Below, in pieces: positions 1-8,503 of a DNA stretch of 64,000 nt. Under the pieces are notes generated by a model. It searched no databases, was not told where the DNA came from, and saw only the letters and a list, made by a program, of their open reading frames with translations. Source of the DNA: DASYLJ01 sp964404165 (GTDB taxonomy: Bacteria; Desulfobacterota; Binatia; DP-6); NCBI GenBank assembly GCA_964404165.1, contig CAYOIZ010000010.1, positions 74,132-138,131 on the forward strand. Direction: 5' to 3'. How positions within the stretch are numbered: the stretch's first letter is position 1; the number at the start of each line of letters is the position of its first letter. Both the position numbers and the translations under genes were made by a program.

Positions 1-156
1 GGACACCTTCGGGACGCCGTCCGCGCCACCCCCACCGGCAGCATGCAGCGGAAGCTCGACGCGGTCCGCGCGGCCAGCCAGCACGCCTACCCGTCCGCCG
101 ACATCGAGCAGATGCTCGAGGAGATCGAGCGCGGCTACGGGCCGACGCCGCCATGA
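1..156 (+). CDS. VapB-like antitoxin, C-terminal fragment (partial)
   Basis: The frame is open from the window edge to TGA 154-156 and gives 51 residues. Its end, ADIEQMLEEIERGY, resembles the toxin-binding tail of many VapB-type antitoxins (a charged helix with an EIERG-like motif). The stop overlaps the next gene's ATG in an ATGA junction, the usual antitoxin-first layout of TA operons. The DNA-binding N-terminus lies outside the window, so the antitoxin fold cannot be assigned. The antitoxin role is inferred from the tail and the neighbour. Confidence 0.6.
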   Translation, partial: GHLRDAVRATPTGSMQRKLDAVRAASQHAYPSADIEQMLEEIERGYGPTPP

Positions 157-548
157 TCCTCGTCGACTCGAACGTGCCGATGTACCTGGTCGGCGCCGAC
201 CATCCGCACAAGGTCGACGCCCGCCGCCTGCTCGAGAAGCTGATCGCCGACGGCGAGCGGCTCGTCACCGACGCCGAGGCCCTGCAGGAGATCCTCCACC
301 GCTACGTCGCGATCGGCCGCCGGGACGCCATCCAGCCGGCGCTCGATGCGCTGCTCGGCGTGGTCGACGAGGTGGTGCCGATCGAGGGCGAGGACGTGCT
401 GGCGGCGCGCGACGTCGTCCTCGGCATGCCGACGCTGTCGGCGCGTGATGCGCTGCACATCGCCGTCATGCGGCGGCACCGGATCGAACGGATACTGACG
501 TTCGATCGGGGGTTCGACGGCGTGCCGGGCGTGCAGCGGCTGGCGTGA
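153..548 (+). CDS. PIN-domain toxin, VapC family
   Basis: This 131-residue protein has the size and layout of a VapC ribonuclease. VapC toxins cut specific RNAs, often tRNAs or rRNA, with a Mg-binding acidic cluster. The expected acidic residues are visible: D5 in ILVDSN, E46 in ALQEIL, D99 in SARDALH and D118 in TFDRGF. The ATG overlaps the stop of the upstream antitoxin-like frame, so the two are probably translationally coupled and the antitoxin would repress the operon. It looks intact. RNA target and toxicity cannot be read from sequence. Confidence 0.85.
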   Translation: MILVDSNVPMYLVGADHPHKVDARRLLEKLIADGERLVTDAEALQEILHRYVAIGRRDAIQPALDALLGVVDEVVPIEGEDVLAARDVVLGMPTLSARDALHIAVMRRHRIERILTFDRGFDGVPGVQRLA

Positions 549-568
549 GCGGTCGGGACGCCTCGATC

Positions 569-1513
569 TCAGGGCGGCACGACGCCGTACCACCCGGCGC
601 ATAGCGGAGCCGGATCGTAGTCGCACTGGATCTCATTGGCCTTCCAGCCCTTGGAGGCGAACGGGCCGGGATCCGCGGCGCCGGTCAGGCACATGTAGGG
701 GCCGGCCTTCGTGGCGCAGTTTTCGTACGCCACCCAGATCTGCACGCACCCCCGTGCGTCGGAGTCGCACAGGCTGGCGCACGTGGCGTACGCGTCCTCG
801 AAGCTGGCCGCACTCAGCGGGAGCTCGAGCTCCAGATAGTTGAACGGGATGCAGCGGTTCGAGTAGGTCTGCACGAGCGCGTACGACCGAATCGTCGTGG
901 TGGTCGACGAGCTCGTCGTCGTCGTGGTCGATGTCGACGTGCTCGTGGTGCTGGTCGTCACGCCGAAGGTCGGACAGCTCGCCGGCGCCGGCGCGTTCCG
1001 GGCGACGAACCGCTGGCCATCGTTCCGGGTGATCGTTCCGCCGAACGTGCCGCAGAAGCGCGCTCCGCCGATCTCGATCACGACGCCCACCTCGCCCTGC
1101 GGGATTCCGCCGAGCGCGTAGGCGCCCTCGCCCTTCGCCGTGAACCGGATCGAGCGACCGTCGATCAGGCGCGCACCGCGGACGGCCCCCGTGCGGCTCG
1201 TGTACTTGAAGCCGATCCGAGGCGCATTGCCCGTCAGGCTCCAGTCGCTTGCCGGAAGGTCCAACACCGTCGCCGGACCCGTGACTGGTCCGATGTACAC
1301 CGTGGCGCCCGTGACACTGGGATCGACGCCCGACAGGTCGACGTCGACATCAGTCAGGCCGACCAGGTTGCGGCGTCCCTGCGGATGCGGCGAATCGGCG
1401 AGGCGCATCTCGCTCCCCTCGAGGGGAACGTCGGCGGCCGGGGAGAGCCCGGGAGCCGCCGCGAACAGGGTGAGCGCGATGAAGATGGCCGATGGCATAC
1501 CGCGGGACGTCAT
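569..1513 (-). CDS. Secreted protein with Thr/Ser-rich linker and Cys-rich C-terminal domain
   Basis: The protein has 314 residues. A signal peptide is visible (MPSAIFIALTLFAAAPGLSPAA; the start may be M1 or M6). Residues about 60-185 form a beta-rich domain ending NAPAPASCP, followed by a run of some 23 Thr/Ser residues. The last ~100 residues hold about ten cysteines, probably disulfide-linked, with spacing faintly like PAN/apple domains. The N-terminal domain resembles that of the protein at 22427-23185 (shared FKY, AKG-like and Cys-Pro positions), so the two are probably paralogs with different arrangements. Function is unknown; it is likely exported and surface-associated. Confidence 0.7.
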   Translation of the reverse strand: MTSRGMPSAIFIALTLFAAAPGLSPAADVPLEGSEMRLADSPHPQGRRNLVGLTDVDVDLSGVDPSVTGATVYIGPVTGPATVLDLPASDWSLTGNAPRIGFKYTSRTGAVRGARLIDGRSIRFTAKGEGAYALGGIPQGEVGVVIEIGGARFCGTFGGTITRNDGQRFVARNAPAPASCPTFGVTTSTTSTSTSTTTTTSSSTTTTIRSYALVQTYSNRCIPFNYLELELPLSAASFEDAYATCASLCDSDARGCVQIWVAYENCATKAGPYMCLTGAADPGPFASKGWKANEIQCDYDPAPLCAGWYGVVPP

Positions 1514-1606
1514 CGCTGCGGCCTAGCACAGGTCGTCACGCATGCGGTAGTGATATTGTCATTCAAGTTCGAGTGGTTGCGGCACGCTGCATCCAGGAAG
1601 GTAGGC

Positions 1607-2443
1607 TCAGGTCACGAGCCAGCGGTCGAACCACGCGTCGATCAGCGCGAACACCTGCGCGCGTTCGGCGGGCGGCTCGTTCAGCAGCTCGTGGTAGAAG
1701 CCCGGCAACATCACGAGCTCGTGCGGCCCGCGGATCAGCGCCGCGATCTCGCGCGCCCCGTCCGGCGTGACGAGACGATCGGCGTCGCCCTGCACGATCA
1801 GTACCGGCACCTTCAGGTTCGGCGCCCCGGCGCGCGCCGCCGCCTGGCCGCGGTGCATCGCGCGCACGAGCCCCGCCGTCGCCACGCGATGCACCAGCGG
1901 GTCGGCAACGTACGCCTCCCCGACCGCCGCATCCCGCGCCAGCGCATCGGCGGCGAGCGCAGACTTGAAGCGGATCCGCGGTGCGACCGATGCGAGCGAC
2001 CGCGCGAACGCCTGCAACCAGCGCGGCGCGTGATCGGGCACGCGGAACGCCGGCGCCGACAGCATCCCCGCGCGCACCGTGTCCGGATGACGCAGCAGGT
2101 ACAGAAAGCCGATGAGCCCGCCCATGCTGTGCCCGAGCAGCACGCGCGGCACGCCCGGCCAGTGCTGCTCGGCGCGCTCGGCGAGCGTGCGCAGGTCGGT
2201 CACCATCTCGCCGAGCTCGAGACAGTGCCCACGCGGCCCACCCGACCGACCATGGCCGCGATGGTCGACGCCCGCGACGGCGAGCCCGCGCGCCGTCAGG
2301 TGCTCGATGACGTGCGCATACCGCCCGAGGTGCTCGGCGTAGCCGTGCGACAGCAACACCACGCCGCGCGGCGGCAGCAGCGGCTCGGCGCGACGCCAGT
2401 GGATCGGCACGCCGCCGGCGCCGCTGAACGTGTCCTCGGTCAC
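1607..2443 (-). CDS. Alpha/beta hydrolase, monoacylglycerol lipase / lysophospholipase-like
   Basis: The protein has 278 residues from a GTG start that overlaps the glpK stop in a GTGA junction; this fixes the start inside a much longer open frame. It carries the Hydrolase_4 pattern: HGYAEHLGRY near residue 33 (oxyanion loop), nucleophile S106 in GHSMGG, acid D222 or D220 in QGDADRL, and H251 in FYHELLNE. Such enzymes cleave monoacylglycerols or lysophospholipids to fatty acid and glycerol(-phosphate). No signal peptide is seen, so it is cytosolic. Following glycerol kinase and an acyltransferase, it probably feeds glycerol into the same pathway. The exact substrate is inferred. Confidence 0.85.
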   Translation of the reverse strand: MTEDTFSGAGGVPIHWRRAEPLLPPRGVVLLSHGYAEHLGRYAHVIEHLTARGLAVAGVDHRGHGRSGGPRGHCLELGEMVTDLRTLAERAEQHWPGVPRVLLGHSMGGLIGFLYLLRHPDTVRAGMLSAPAFRVPDHAPRWLQAFARSLASVAPRIRFKSALAADALARDAAVGEAYVADPLVHRVATAGLVRAMHRGQAAARAGAPNLKVPVLIVQGDADRLVTPDGAREIAALIRGPHELVMLPGFYHELLNEPPAERAQVFALIDAWFDRWLVT

Positions 2444-3927
2444 GGCGCCGTCGAGCGCACACGGCGGACGGCGTCCTGCCAGCCGCGATAGAGACCGTCG
2501 CGCTCCTCGGCCTTCATCTTCGGCGTGAAGCGACGATCCTTCCGGCGGGCGCGCTCGAGCTCGGCGGGCGAGCGCCAGAAGCCCGTCGCCAGGCCGGCGA
2601 GCTGCGCCGCACCCATGGCCGTGGTCTCGATCAGCTTCGGCCGCTCGACCGGCGTGTTCAGGAGATCGGCCTGGAACTGCATCAGGAAATTGTTCGCCGA
2701 CGCGCCGCCGTCGACGCGGAGCGATGTGAGCGACGCCCCCGCGTCGGCCGCCATGGCATCGACGACGTCGCGCGTCTGGTACGCCAGCGCCTCGAGCGCC
2801 GCCCGCACGAGATGGTCGCGCGTCACGCCGCGCGTGAGACCCACGACTGCCCCACGCGCGTTCGCGTCCCAGTACGGTGCACCGAGCCCGACGAACGCCG
2901 GCACCAGATACACGCCGAGCGTCGAGCGCACCGCGCGCGCCATCGCCTCCGACTCGGCGGCCTTCTTCAGGACACCGAGGCCGTCGCGCAGCCACTGGAT
3001 GGTCGCGCCGGCGACGAAGACCGATCCCTCGAGCGCATAGGCGGGGCGTCCGGTGGCGTCGCAGGCCACCGTGGTGAGCAGGCCGTGGCGCGACTGCACC
3101 GGGTTCTGCCCGGTGTTGAGCAGCAGGAAGCAGCCGGTGCCGTAGGTGTTCTTCGCCATGCCGGGCTCGACGCAGCCCTGGCCGAACAGCGCCGACTGCT
3201 GGTCGCCCGCGATGCCGGCGATGGGCACGGGGCTGCCGAGGATGTCGGCCGTCGTCTCGCCGAACACCCCGCTCGACGGCCGCACCGACGGCAGCACCGC
3301 CTCGGGCACTTCGAGCAGGCGGCACAGCTCCGCGTCCCACGCATGCGACCCGATATCGTAGAGCAGCGTGCGCGAGGCGTTGGTGGGGTCGGTGGCGTGG
3401 ACGGCGCCGCCGGTGAGCTTCCAGAGCAGCCACGAGTCGATGGTGCCGAAGCAGAGGTCGCCGCAGGCGGCACGCTCGCCGGCGCGCTTCACGTTCTGCA
3501 GCAGCCAGCGCAGCTTCGTGCCGCTGAAGTACGGGTCGATGACGAGCCCCGTCTTGCGTCGCACGAGGTCCTCGTAGCCGCGGCCCTTGAGCGAGTCGCA
3601 GTACTCGGCGGTGCGACGGTCCTGCCACACGATGGCGCGGTGGACGGGCTTCCCGGTGCGACGGTCCCACAGGACGACCGTCTCGCGCTGGTTCGTGATG
3701 CCGATCGCCGCGACGTCGCGGCCGCGCACCTGCGCGCGACGGCACGCCTGCCGCAGCACCCCGAGCGTGACCCGCCAGATCTCCTCGGCGTCGTGCTCGA
3801 CCCAGCCCGGCTTCGGGAAGAACTGCGTGAACTCGCGATACGCGCGTGCGACGACCTTGCCGCCGCGGTCCATGACGAGCACGGTCGAGCCCGTCGTTCC
3901 CTGATCGACCGCAACCACCACCGCCAT
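2440..3927 (-). CDS. glpK: Glycerol kinase
   Basis: The protein has 495 residues, the normal length for glycerol kinase, which phosphorylates glycerol to sn-glycerol 3-phosphate with ATP. Family signatures are present: VDQGTTGS at the N-terminus (phosphate loop), WVEHDAEEIW, SGTKLRWLLQN, the NTYGTGCFLL loop and LEGSVFVAGA. An SD-like GGAGC lies just upstream of the ATG. It is the middle gene of three: the acyltransferase ends 18 bases upstream, and the stop overlaps the lipase start. No aquaglyceroporin or GlpD is adjacent, so the glycerol probably comes from lipid turnover. No catalytic residue appears missing. Confidence 0.96.
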   Translation of the reverse strand: MAVVVAVDQGTTGSTVLVMDRGGKVVARAYREFTQFFPKPGWVEHDAEEIWRVTLGVLRQACRRAQVRGRDVAAIGITNQRETVVLWDRRTGKPVHRAIVWQDRRTAEYCDSLKGRGYEDLVRRKTGLVIDPYFSGTKLRWLLQNVKRAGERAACGDLCFGTIDSWLLWKLTGGAVHATDPTNASRTLLYDIGSHAWDAELCRLLEVPEAVLPSVRPSSGVFGETTADILGSPVPIAGIAGDQQSALFGQGCVEPGMAKNTYGTGCFLLLNTGQNPVQSRHGLLTTVACDATGRPAYALEGSVFVAGATIQWLRDGLGVLKKAAESEAMARAVRSTLGVYLVPAFVGLGAPYWDANARGAVVGLTRGVTRDHLVRAALEALAYQTRDVVDAMAADAGASLTSLRVDGGASANNFLMQFQADLLNTPVERPKLIETTAMGAAQLAGLATGFWRSPAELERARRKDRRFTPKMKAEERDGLYRGWQDAVRRVRSTAP

Positions 3928-3945
3928 GCGCGGCTCCTTTCGACG

Positions 3946-4920
3946 TCAGCGGAAGAGGCCGCGGCGGCGCCGCAGCCCGTCGCTCACCAGACCCTGCAGG
4001 CGCTCGCGCACCTGGGCGCGGAGCGCCCGCAGCACCTTGGCGTCCTTCGCCGCCGCCGGCGCATAGCGCGCCGCCACGTCGAGCGGCTCGCCGACGTGCA
4101 GCGTCCACTTGGTCGGGAGCGGAATGAGCGTGGGCGTGATCGGCATGGCGGGCAGGCCGAGCGGCTTGCCGAGCCCCTCCACGCGCCACAGCACCGGATG
4201 CACCTCTTCCGAGCCGATGACGGCCACCGGCACGATCGGCGCACCGGTCTCGATGGCCGCGCGCAGGATCGGCGAGCGACCGAACGCCGCCAGCCGGTAG
4301 CGCTGCGCGAACGTCTTCGCCATGGCGCCGGGGCCCTCGGGGAAGACGACGGCCAGCTCGTCGCTCTGCAGCACCTGGCGGACGTTCACCGGCGACACCG
4401 GCATGGCGCCGAGCGCGCCCAGCATCGAGCCCACGATCGGCAGGTCGATGAGCGAGTGGTCGATCAGCGGCCGCGCCGCCCGCATCGCGCTGCCCAGCGC
4501 CTCGGTGAGCATGAAGGCCTCGTAGGGCAGCAGCGAGCCCGCGCGATTGGCGACGACGAGCACGCGGCCGATGCGCGGCACGCGCTCGAGCCCGACGGCG
4601 TCGACGCGCCACCAGTAGCGGTAGAGCGCCTGGCGCGACATCTCGGCGAGGGGATTGTCGGCGATCTCCCCCATCACCCAGCGTCGCACGTCGCTGTAGC
4701 GCGCCAGGACCTCGTCGGCGGCGACGTGCAGGTACGGCATCGCACCACTGGCACGGCCCGCGTCGGCGAGCGCGTCCTCCACCTGACGCTCGAGCGCGGC
4801 CAGGCGCCGCGTGATGTCGGCCGGCGACGGGAGCGGCGCGAAGCGACCACCGCGGCGTCCGGCGCTGAGCGGGATCACCCGCGACGGCGCATCGCCGGCG
4901 GGGCGATCGACATCCGACAT
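3946..4920 (-). CDS. PlsC/DGAT-like acyltransferase
   Basis: This 324-residue protein has an LPLAT-type acyltransferase domain at about residues 110-310. The FPEGPGAMAKTF block near 192 and IETGAPIVPVAVIGSEEVHP match the acceptor-binding and C-terminal motifs of the family, which transfers acyl chains to lysophosphatidate or similar glycerolipids. The catalytic block reads NRAGSLLPYEAF: the usual His is R126 and the usual Asp is E134. This may be a subfamily trait or a change in activity. The N-terminal 60 residues are charged and probably disordered. It is the first gene of a lipid/glycerol operon with glpK and a lipase, behind a clear promoter. Confidence 0.8.
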   Translation of the reverse strand: MSDVDRPAGDAPSRVIPLSAGRRGGRFAPLPSPADITRRLAALERQVEDALADAGRASGAMPYLHVAADEVLARYSDVRRWVMGEIADNPLAEMSRQALYRYWWRVDAVGLERVPRIGRVLVVANRAGSLLPYEAFMLTEALGSAMRAARPLIDHSLIDLPIVGSMLGALGAMPVSPVNVRQVLQSDELAVVFPEGPGAMAKTFAQRYRLAAFGRSPILRAAIETGAPIVPVAVIGSEEVHPVLWRVEGLGKPLGLPAMPITPTLIPLPTKWTLHVGEPLDVAARYAPAAAKDAKVLRALRAQVRERLQGLVSDGLRRRRGLFR

Positions 4921-4928
4921 GGCGTCCG

Positions 4929-4957
4929 TGAGTAGGGGACGAACCTGTGGAAGTCAA
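4929..4957 (-). promoter_or_regulatory. Promoter of acyltransferase-glpK-lipase operon
   Basis: Reading the minus strand, TTGACT (4957-4952) is followed after exactly 17 bases by TACTCA (4934-4929). The -10 box ends nine bases before the acyltransferase ATG, so any leader would be very short. It sits in the 64-bp gap between two divergent genes. Assigned by consensus and spacing only. Confidence 0.55.
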
Positions 4958-4984
4958 CGCGATCGACCGGCATGGTGCGACGCG

Positions 4985-6100
4985 ATGACCGCGTGTCCGC
5001 ATCGGCCACCCTGCCCCGGGTGTCCGCGCTTCGGGATGCCCGGCGTGGCCCCGGCGCCGCTCGCCGCGCTGACCGCGCTGTGCGCCGACGCGGGGCTGCC
5101 GGCACCGGTCGTCGTCGACGGCCCGGCGGGGGGGCATCGCCATCGCGCGCGCCTCGCCGTCCGCGGCCGCGCGACGTCGCCGAAGATCGGCATCTTCCAG
5201 GAGGACTCGCACCGCATCGCGGACATCCCGCGCTGCGTCGTCCACCATCCGCTCGTCAACACGGTGGCCGACGCGGTGAAGGCGGCGATCCGTCGCACCG
5301 GCACGGCGCCGTACGCCGACGCGCCCCACCGCGGTGCGCTGCGCTATCTGCAGGTCGTCGTCGCGCGTGACGGCGGCACGGCGCAGGTCGTGCTGGTGGG
5401 CAACGGCGACACGCCCGCGCCGCTCGACGCGCTCGCGACCGAGGTCGAACGGCTCCTCGGTCCGGCGCTCCACAGCCTGTGGTGGAACGGACAGCCCGAG
5501 CGCACGAACACGATCCTCGGACCGCACTGGCATCGCTGGACGGGACCCGCCGCCGTGCGCGAGACGATCGGCGGCGCCGGCGTCTTCTTCCCGCCCGGCG
5601 CCTTCGGCCAGAGCAACCTGCCGCTCGCCGACGCGCTGGTGGCGCAGGTGCACGCGTGGGTGCCCGACGGCGCCGCGGTGACGGAGTTCCACGCCGGCTG
5701 CGGTGCGCTCGGGCTCGGCCTCCTGCCCCGCATCGCACGGCTCGCCTGCAACGAGGTGGCGCCGGACTCGCTCGCCGGGCTGGCCCTCGGCATCGAAGCG
5801 TCGCCCGAAGGCGCGCGCGCGCGGGTCCTGGCGGGCCCCGCCGCCGAGCATCTGGCTGCGTTGGACGGTGCGGACGTCGTCATCGTCGATCCACCGCGCA
5901 GGGGCCTCGACGCCAGGCTGCTCGACGCGCTGGTGGCGTCGCCACCGCAGCGACTCATCGCGGTGAGCTGCGGCATCGACGCCTTCCTGCGCGAGGCGGA
6001 GGCGGTGCGACGCCGCATGCGACTGCGCGCGCTGGTGCCGTTCGCGCTCTTCCCGTTCACCGAGCACGTCGAGACGGTGGCGCTCTTCGAACGCGCGTAG
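4985..6100 (+). CDS. Class I SAM-dependent RNA m5U methyltransferase, RlmD/TrmA family
   Basis: The protein has 371 residues. The N-terminal CPHRPPCPGC (C4, C10, C13) plus C84 in DIPRCVVHH match the 4Fe-4S ligands of RlmD-like enzymes. The methyltransferase part has the SAM loop EFHAGCGALGLG, DPPRRGLD, catalytic Cys in AVSCG and the C-terminal general-base motif FTEHVETVALF. These enzymes methylate C5 of uridine in rRNA or tRNA. There is no TRAM domain, so it is shorter than E. coli RlmD (433 residues). The ATG at 4985 was chosen because it begins just before the first cluster cysteine. It is divergent from the lipid operon. The site it modifies cannot be predicted. Confidence 0.85.
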   Translation: MTACPHRPPCPGCPRFGMPGVAPAPLAALTALCADAGLPAPVVVDGPAGGHRHRARLAVRGRATSPKIGIFQEDSHRIADIPRCVVHHPLVNTVADAVKAAIRRTGTAPYADAPHRGALRYLQVVVARDGGTAQVVLVGNGDTPAPLDALATEVERLLGPALHSLWWNGQPERTNTILGPHWHRWTGPAAVRETIGGAGVFFPPGAFGQSNLPLADALVAQVHAWVPDGAAVTEFHAGCGALGLGLLPRIARLACNEVAPDSLAGLALGIEASPEGARARVLAGPAAEHLAALDGADVVIVDPPRRGLDARLLDALVASPPQRLIAVSCGIDAFLREAEAVRRRMRLRALVPFALFPFTEHVETVALFERA

Positions 6101-7276
6101 CTACTTCCCGAAGCGCACGATCGACTGGTCGAGCGGCAGCGCGCGCGTCACGCGATCGGGCGGCGTCACCGGCGTGACCGCGAGCGGCGTGCCCTTCTCC
6201 TCCGCCGTGTCGAAGGCCTCGGTCCCGGGCGAGTGACCGACGACCTCGAAGGCGTCGATCTCGTACGGCAGGCCGTTCGAATCCAGCGACGAGGCACTGT
6301 CCATGACGTGGAAGTGCAGATGGGGCGCGACGGAGTTGCCCGAGTTGCCGACGAGGCCGAGCACCTGACCGCGTTTGACACGATCGCCGGCGCGGACCCG
6401 CACGCTACCGGGCTGGAGATGGGCATAGAGCCCGAAGCGACCCCCGCCCAGGTCGAGCACCACCGAGTTGCCGTCGGCCTGCGCCAACGAGATCGCCGCG
6501 GGGAATGTCCCGGGTGTCTGCTCCGGCAGGTCGTTCGTCACCGACGCGACGCGCGCGTCGGCCACGGCCAGCGCCTCCTTCCCGTAGATGGCGTAGCTGC
6601 CCGGCTGCTCGCGCGGGCCGACGTAGATGCGGCCCTCGCCGTCCGTCTGCTCCCAGTCGACCGCGAAGCGCTGCGCGACGCGCACGCGACCATCCACGGG
6701 CAGCGCGGCGCGGGTGTGACGGGTGGCGTCGCAGCACGAGTCGGCGGCGACGTAGCGGTCCCCGGCGAGCGGCGGTCCGATGACGACCGGGGTGCGTTTG
6801 TCGACGGCGACGTCGCCACCGGGCATCGCCATCTCCTGCTGTCCCGGCGGTGCGGCGTCCACGTGCGCGTGCACGACGTGCGACAAGCGCGTCGGCACCG
6901 AGGTCCCGTCGGGCAACGTGACGTGGACGAACAGCAGCGACGTCCCGCCGCCCGGCATCGTGGGGCTCGCATCGCGTCGCCCGGCGGGCTGGAGGCGCGT
7001 GGCCACCGCCGCCGCGTCGATCGTCGCGAGCGCCTTCCCGTCGCCGACGACGTCGACCGACTCGACGGTCGCCGCGGCGCTCGAGAAATTGGTGATCCAC
7101 AGCTCGTAGACCAGGTGCGTGCGCCCGTCGGAGCCGCGGAACGGCATGGGCGCGTCACGGACCGCGAGCAGCAGCGGCGTCATGCGTTCTTCCGCGCGTG
7201 CGGTGGCGACGGCCACGGCCAGTCCGAGCACGAGCACGGTCGCGCCGGTCCTCATCCAACGTGACGGGATCGCCAT
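6101..7276 (-). CDS. Secreted M23-family peptidase (LytM-like)
   Basis: The protein has 391 residues with a signal peptide (ATVLVLGLAVAVATARA). The first ~190 residues are a beta-rich domain of unknown role. The C-terminal half is an M23 fold, with LYAHLQPGSV, GDRVKRGQVLGLVGNSGNS and the zinc motif HLHFHV. M23 enzymes cut peptidoglycan cross-bridges or serve as inactive activators. The first zinc motif, normally HxxxD, reads RFAVD, so Arg stands in the His position. This is either a subfamily feature or loss of catalysis. It ends directly against the convergent methyltransferase gene. The start was placed at the Met before the signal peptide; the frame runs on upstream without meaning. Confidence 0.85.
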   Translation of the reverse strand: MAIPSRWMRTGATVLVLGLAVAVATARAEERMTPLLLAVRDAPMPFRGSDGRTHLVYELWITNFSSAAATVESVDVVGDGKALATIDAAAVATRLQPAGRRDASPTMPGGGTSLLFVHVTLPDGTSVPTRLSHVVHAHVDAAPPGQQEMAMPGGDVAVDKRTPVVIGPPLAGDRYVAADSCCDATRHTRAALPVDGRVRVAQRFAVDWEQTDGEGRIYVGPREQPGSYAIYGKEALAVADARVASVTNDLPEQTPGTFPAAISLAQADGNSVVLDLGGGRFGLYAHLQPGSVRVRAGDRVKRGQVLGLVGNSGNSVAPHLHFHVMDSASSLDSNGLPYEIDAFEVVGHSPGTEAFDTAEEKGTPLAVTPVTPPDRVTRALPLDQSIVRFGK

Positions 7277-7388
7277 TGCGTCACGCGACGTATCAAGAAC
7301 CCGCGGCGCTCGCACCTGCGGCGCGCGGTGGACCTGCAGTGAAGAATGGGGCTCGGCGACCCGCGCTTGACCGTCTAGAGTGGGAACC

Positions 7389-8459
7389 ATGCGCGACTTT
7401 GCCTGCCCGAACTGCGGACAGCGGCTGGCCTTCGAAAACTCCGTCTGTCTCGGCTGCGCCAGTCCGATCGGGTTCGACCTCGTCGAGCGCGAGTTCGCGG
7501 TGCTGGGACCCGACGGCGTCACCACGCTCGAGCCGGCGCGCCGGATGTGCGTCAACCTGAACGTCGCCACCTGCAACTGGTTGGTTCCCGCCGACAGCAC
7601 GAGCGGACTGTGCCGATCGTGCTCGCTGACGCGCAAGCGCCCCGAGGACACGGACCCCGCGATGCCGGCGTTCGCCGACGCCGAGGCCGCCAAGCGCCGC
7701 CTGATCGTCGAGCTCGTCGAGCTGAGCCTGCCCATCACCGACCGCGTCGCCGATCCCGCGCGCGGGCTCACGTTCGACCTCCTGCCGAGCAACACCGATG
7801 CGCCGGTGATGACCGGGCACGACGACGGCGTCATCACGCTCGACCTCGCCGAGGGCGACGACGTGCACCGCGAGGCGCTGCGCATCTCGATGGCCGAGCC
7901 CTATCGCACGCTGCTGGGGCATTTCCGCCACGAGATCGGGCACTACTATTTCCTCGTGCTCGCCGAAGCCGGCGAGGCCCGTGCCGAGTTCGAGGCCCGC
8001 TTCGGCGATCCCGACGCCGACTACCAGGCCGCGCTCGATCGCCACTACTCCACGGGGGCTCCGGCTGGCTGGGAGGCGAACTTCGTCTCCTCCTACGCCA
8101 CCATGCACCCCGCCGAGGACTGGGCGGAGACCTTCGCCCACTACCTGCACATCCGCGACACGCTCGACACCGCCGCCGCCTTCGGCTTCGCCCCGGCGGG
8201 CGCCACCGCGACCCGGCCGCTCGCCGGTGACGCGGGGTTCGATCGCATGATCGCGCTCTGGCTGCCGCTGGCCTGGTCGCTGAACATGATCAACCGCTCG
8301 ATGGGCCACAAGGATCTCTACCCGTTCGTCCTCCCCCCCGCGGTGCTCGACAAGATGCGGCTGGTGCACAAGCTCGTCGCCGCCGCCGACGCCCCGGCGG
8401 AGATCAACGCCGCCGTCGATCCCCCCGCCCCCGCGAAGGACGCTGCGCCACCGGCCTGA
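7389..8459 (+). CDS. Putative zinc-binding metallopeptidase with zinc-ribbon N-terminus
   Basis: The protein has 356 residues. It opens with a zinc ribbon (CPNCG at residue 6 and CLGC at about 20), followed by further Cys pairs around residues 60-80 (CNWL, CRSC). The central motif FRHEIGHYYF is the HExxH-type zinc site of the Peptidase_Mx-like family, and DWAETFAHYLHI supplies a likely third ligand region. No signal peptide is present, so it is cytosolic. The ATG at 7389 is preferred over an in-frame GTG at 7380 because the ribbon begins right after it. Substrate and role are unknown. Confidence 0.8.
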   Translation: MRDFACPNCGQRLAFENSVCLGCASPIGFDLVEREFAVLGPDGVTTLEPARRMCVNLNVATCNWLVPADSTSGLCRSCSLTRKRPEDTDPAMPAFADAEAAKRRLIVELVELSLPITDRVADPARGLTFDLLPSNTDAPVMTGHDDGVITLDLAEGDDVHREALRISMAEPYRTLLGHFRHEIGHYYFLVLAEAGEARAEFEARFGDPDADYQAALDRHYSTGAPAGWEANFVSSYATMHPAEDWAETFAHYLHIRDTLDTAAAFGFAPAGATATRPLAGDAGFDRMIALWLPLAWSLNMINRSMGHKDLYPFVLPPAVLDKMRLVHKLVAAADAPAEINAAVDPPAPAKDAAPPA

Positions 8460-8464
8460 CGGCG

Positions 8465-8494
8465 TTGGCCGCGCCCCGGCGGCTCGGATAGATC
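8465..8494 (+). promoter_or_regulatory. Candidate promoter of the phosphatase gene
   Basis: TTGGCC (8465-8470), an 18-base spacer, then TAGATC (8489-8494). The GTG start at 8504 follows nine bases later. It lies immediately after the stop of the metallopeptidase-like gene, so the phosphatase could also be read from upstream. Consensus match is moderate. Confidence 0.35.
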
Positions 8495-8503
8495 GGGCCG
8501 CGC

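Noticed and set aside
888..960. Tandem trinucleotide repeat (GTCGTC-like)
   Set aside because: It encodes the Thr/Ser linker of the secreted protein; the same occurs at 22484-22560. It is low-complexity coding sequence rather than a repeat array.
1607..6067. A single open frame of 1486 codons on the minus strand
   Set aside because: Only its last 278 codons are a gene (lipase). The rest is antiphase to glpK, the acyltransferase and the methyltransferase and is Arg/Ala/Pro-rich, as expected for shadow frames in GC-rich DNA.
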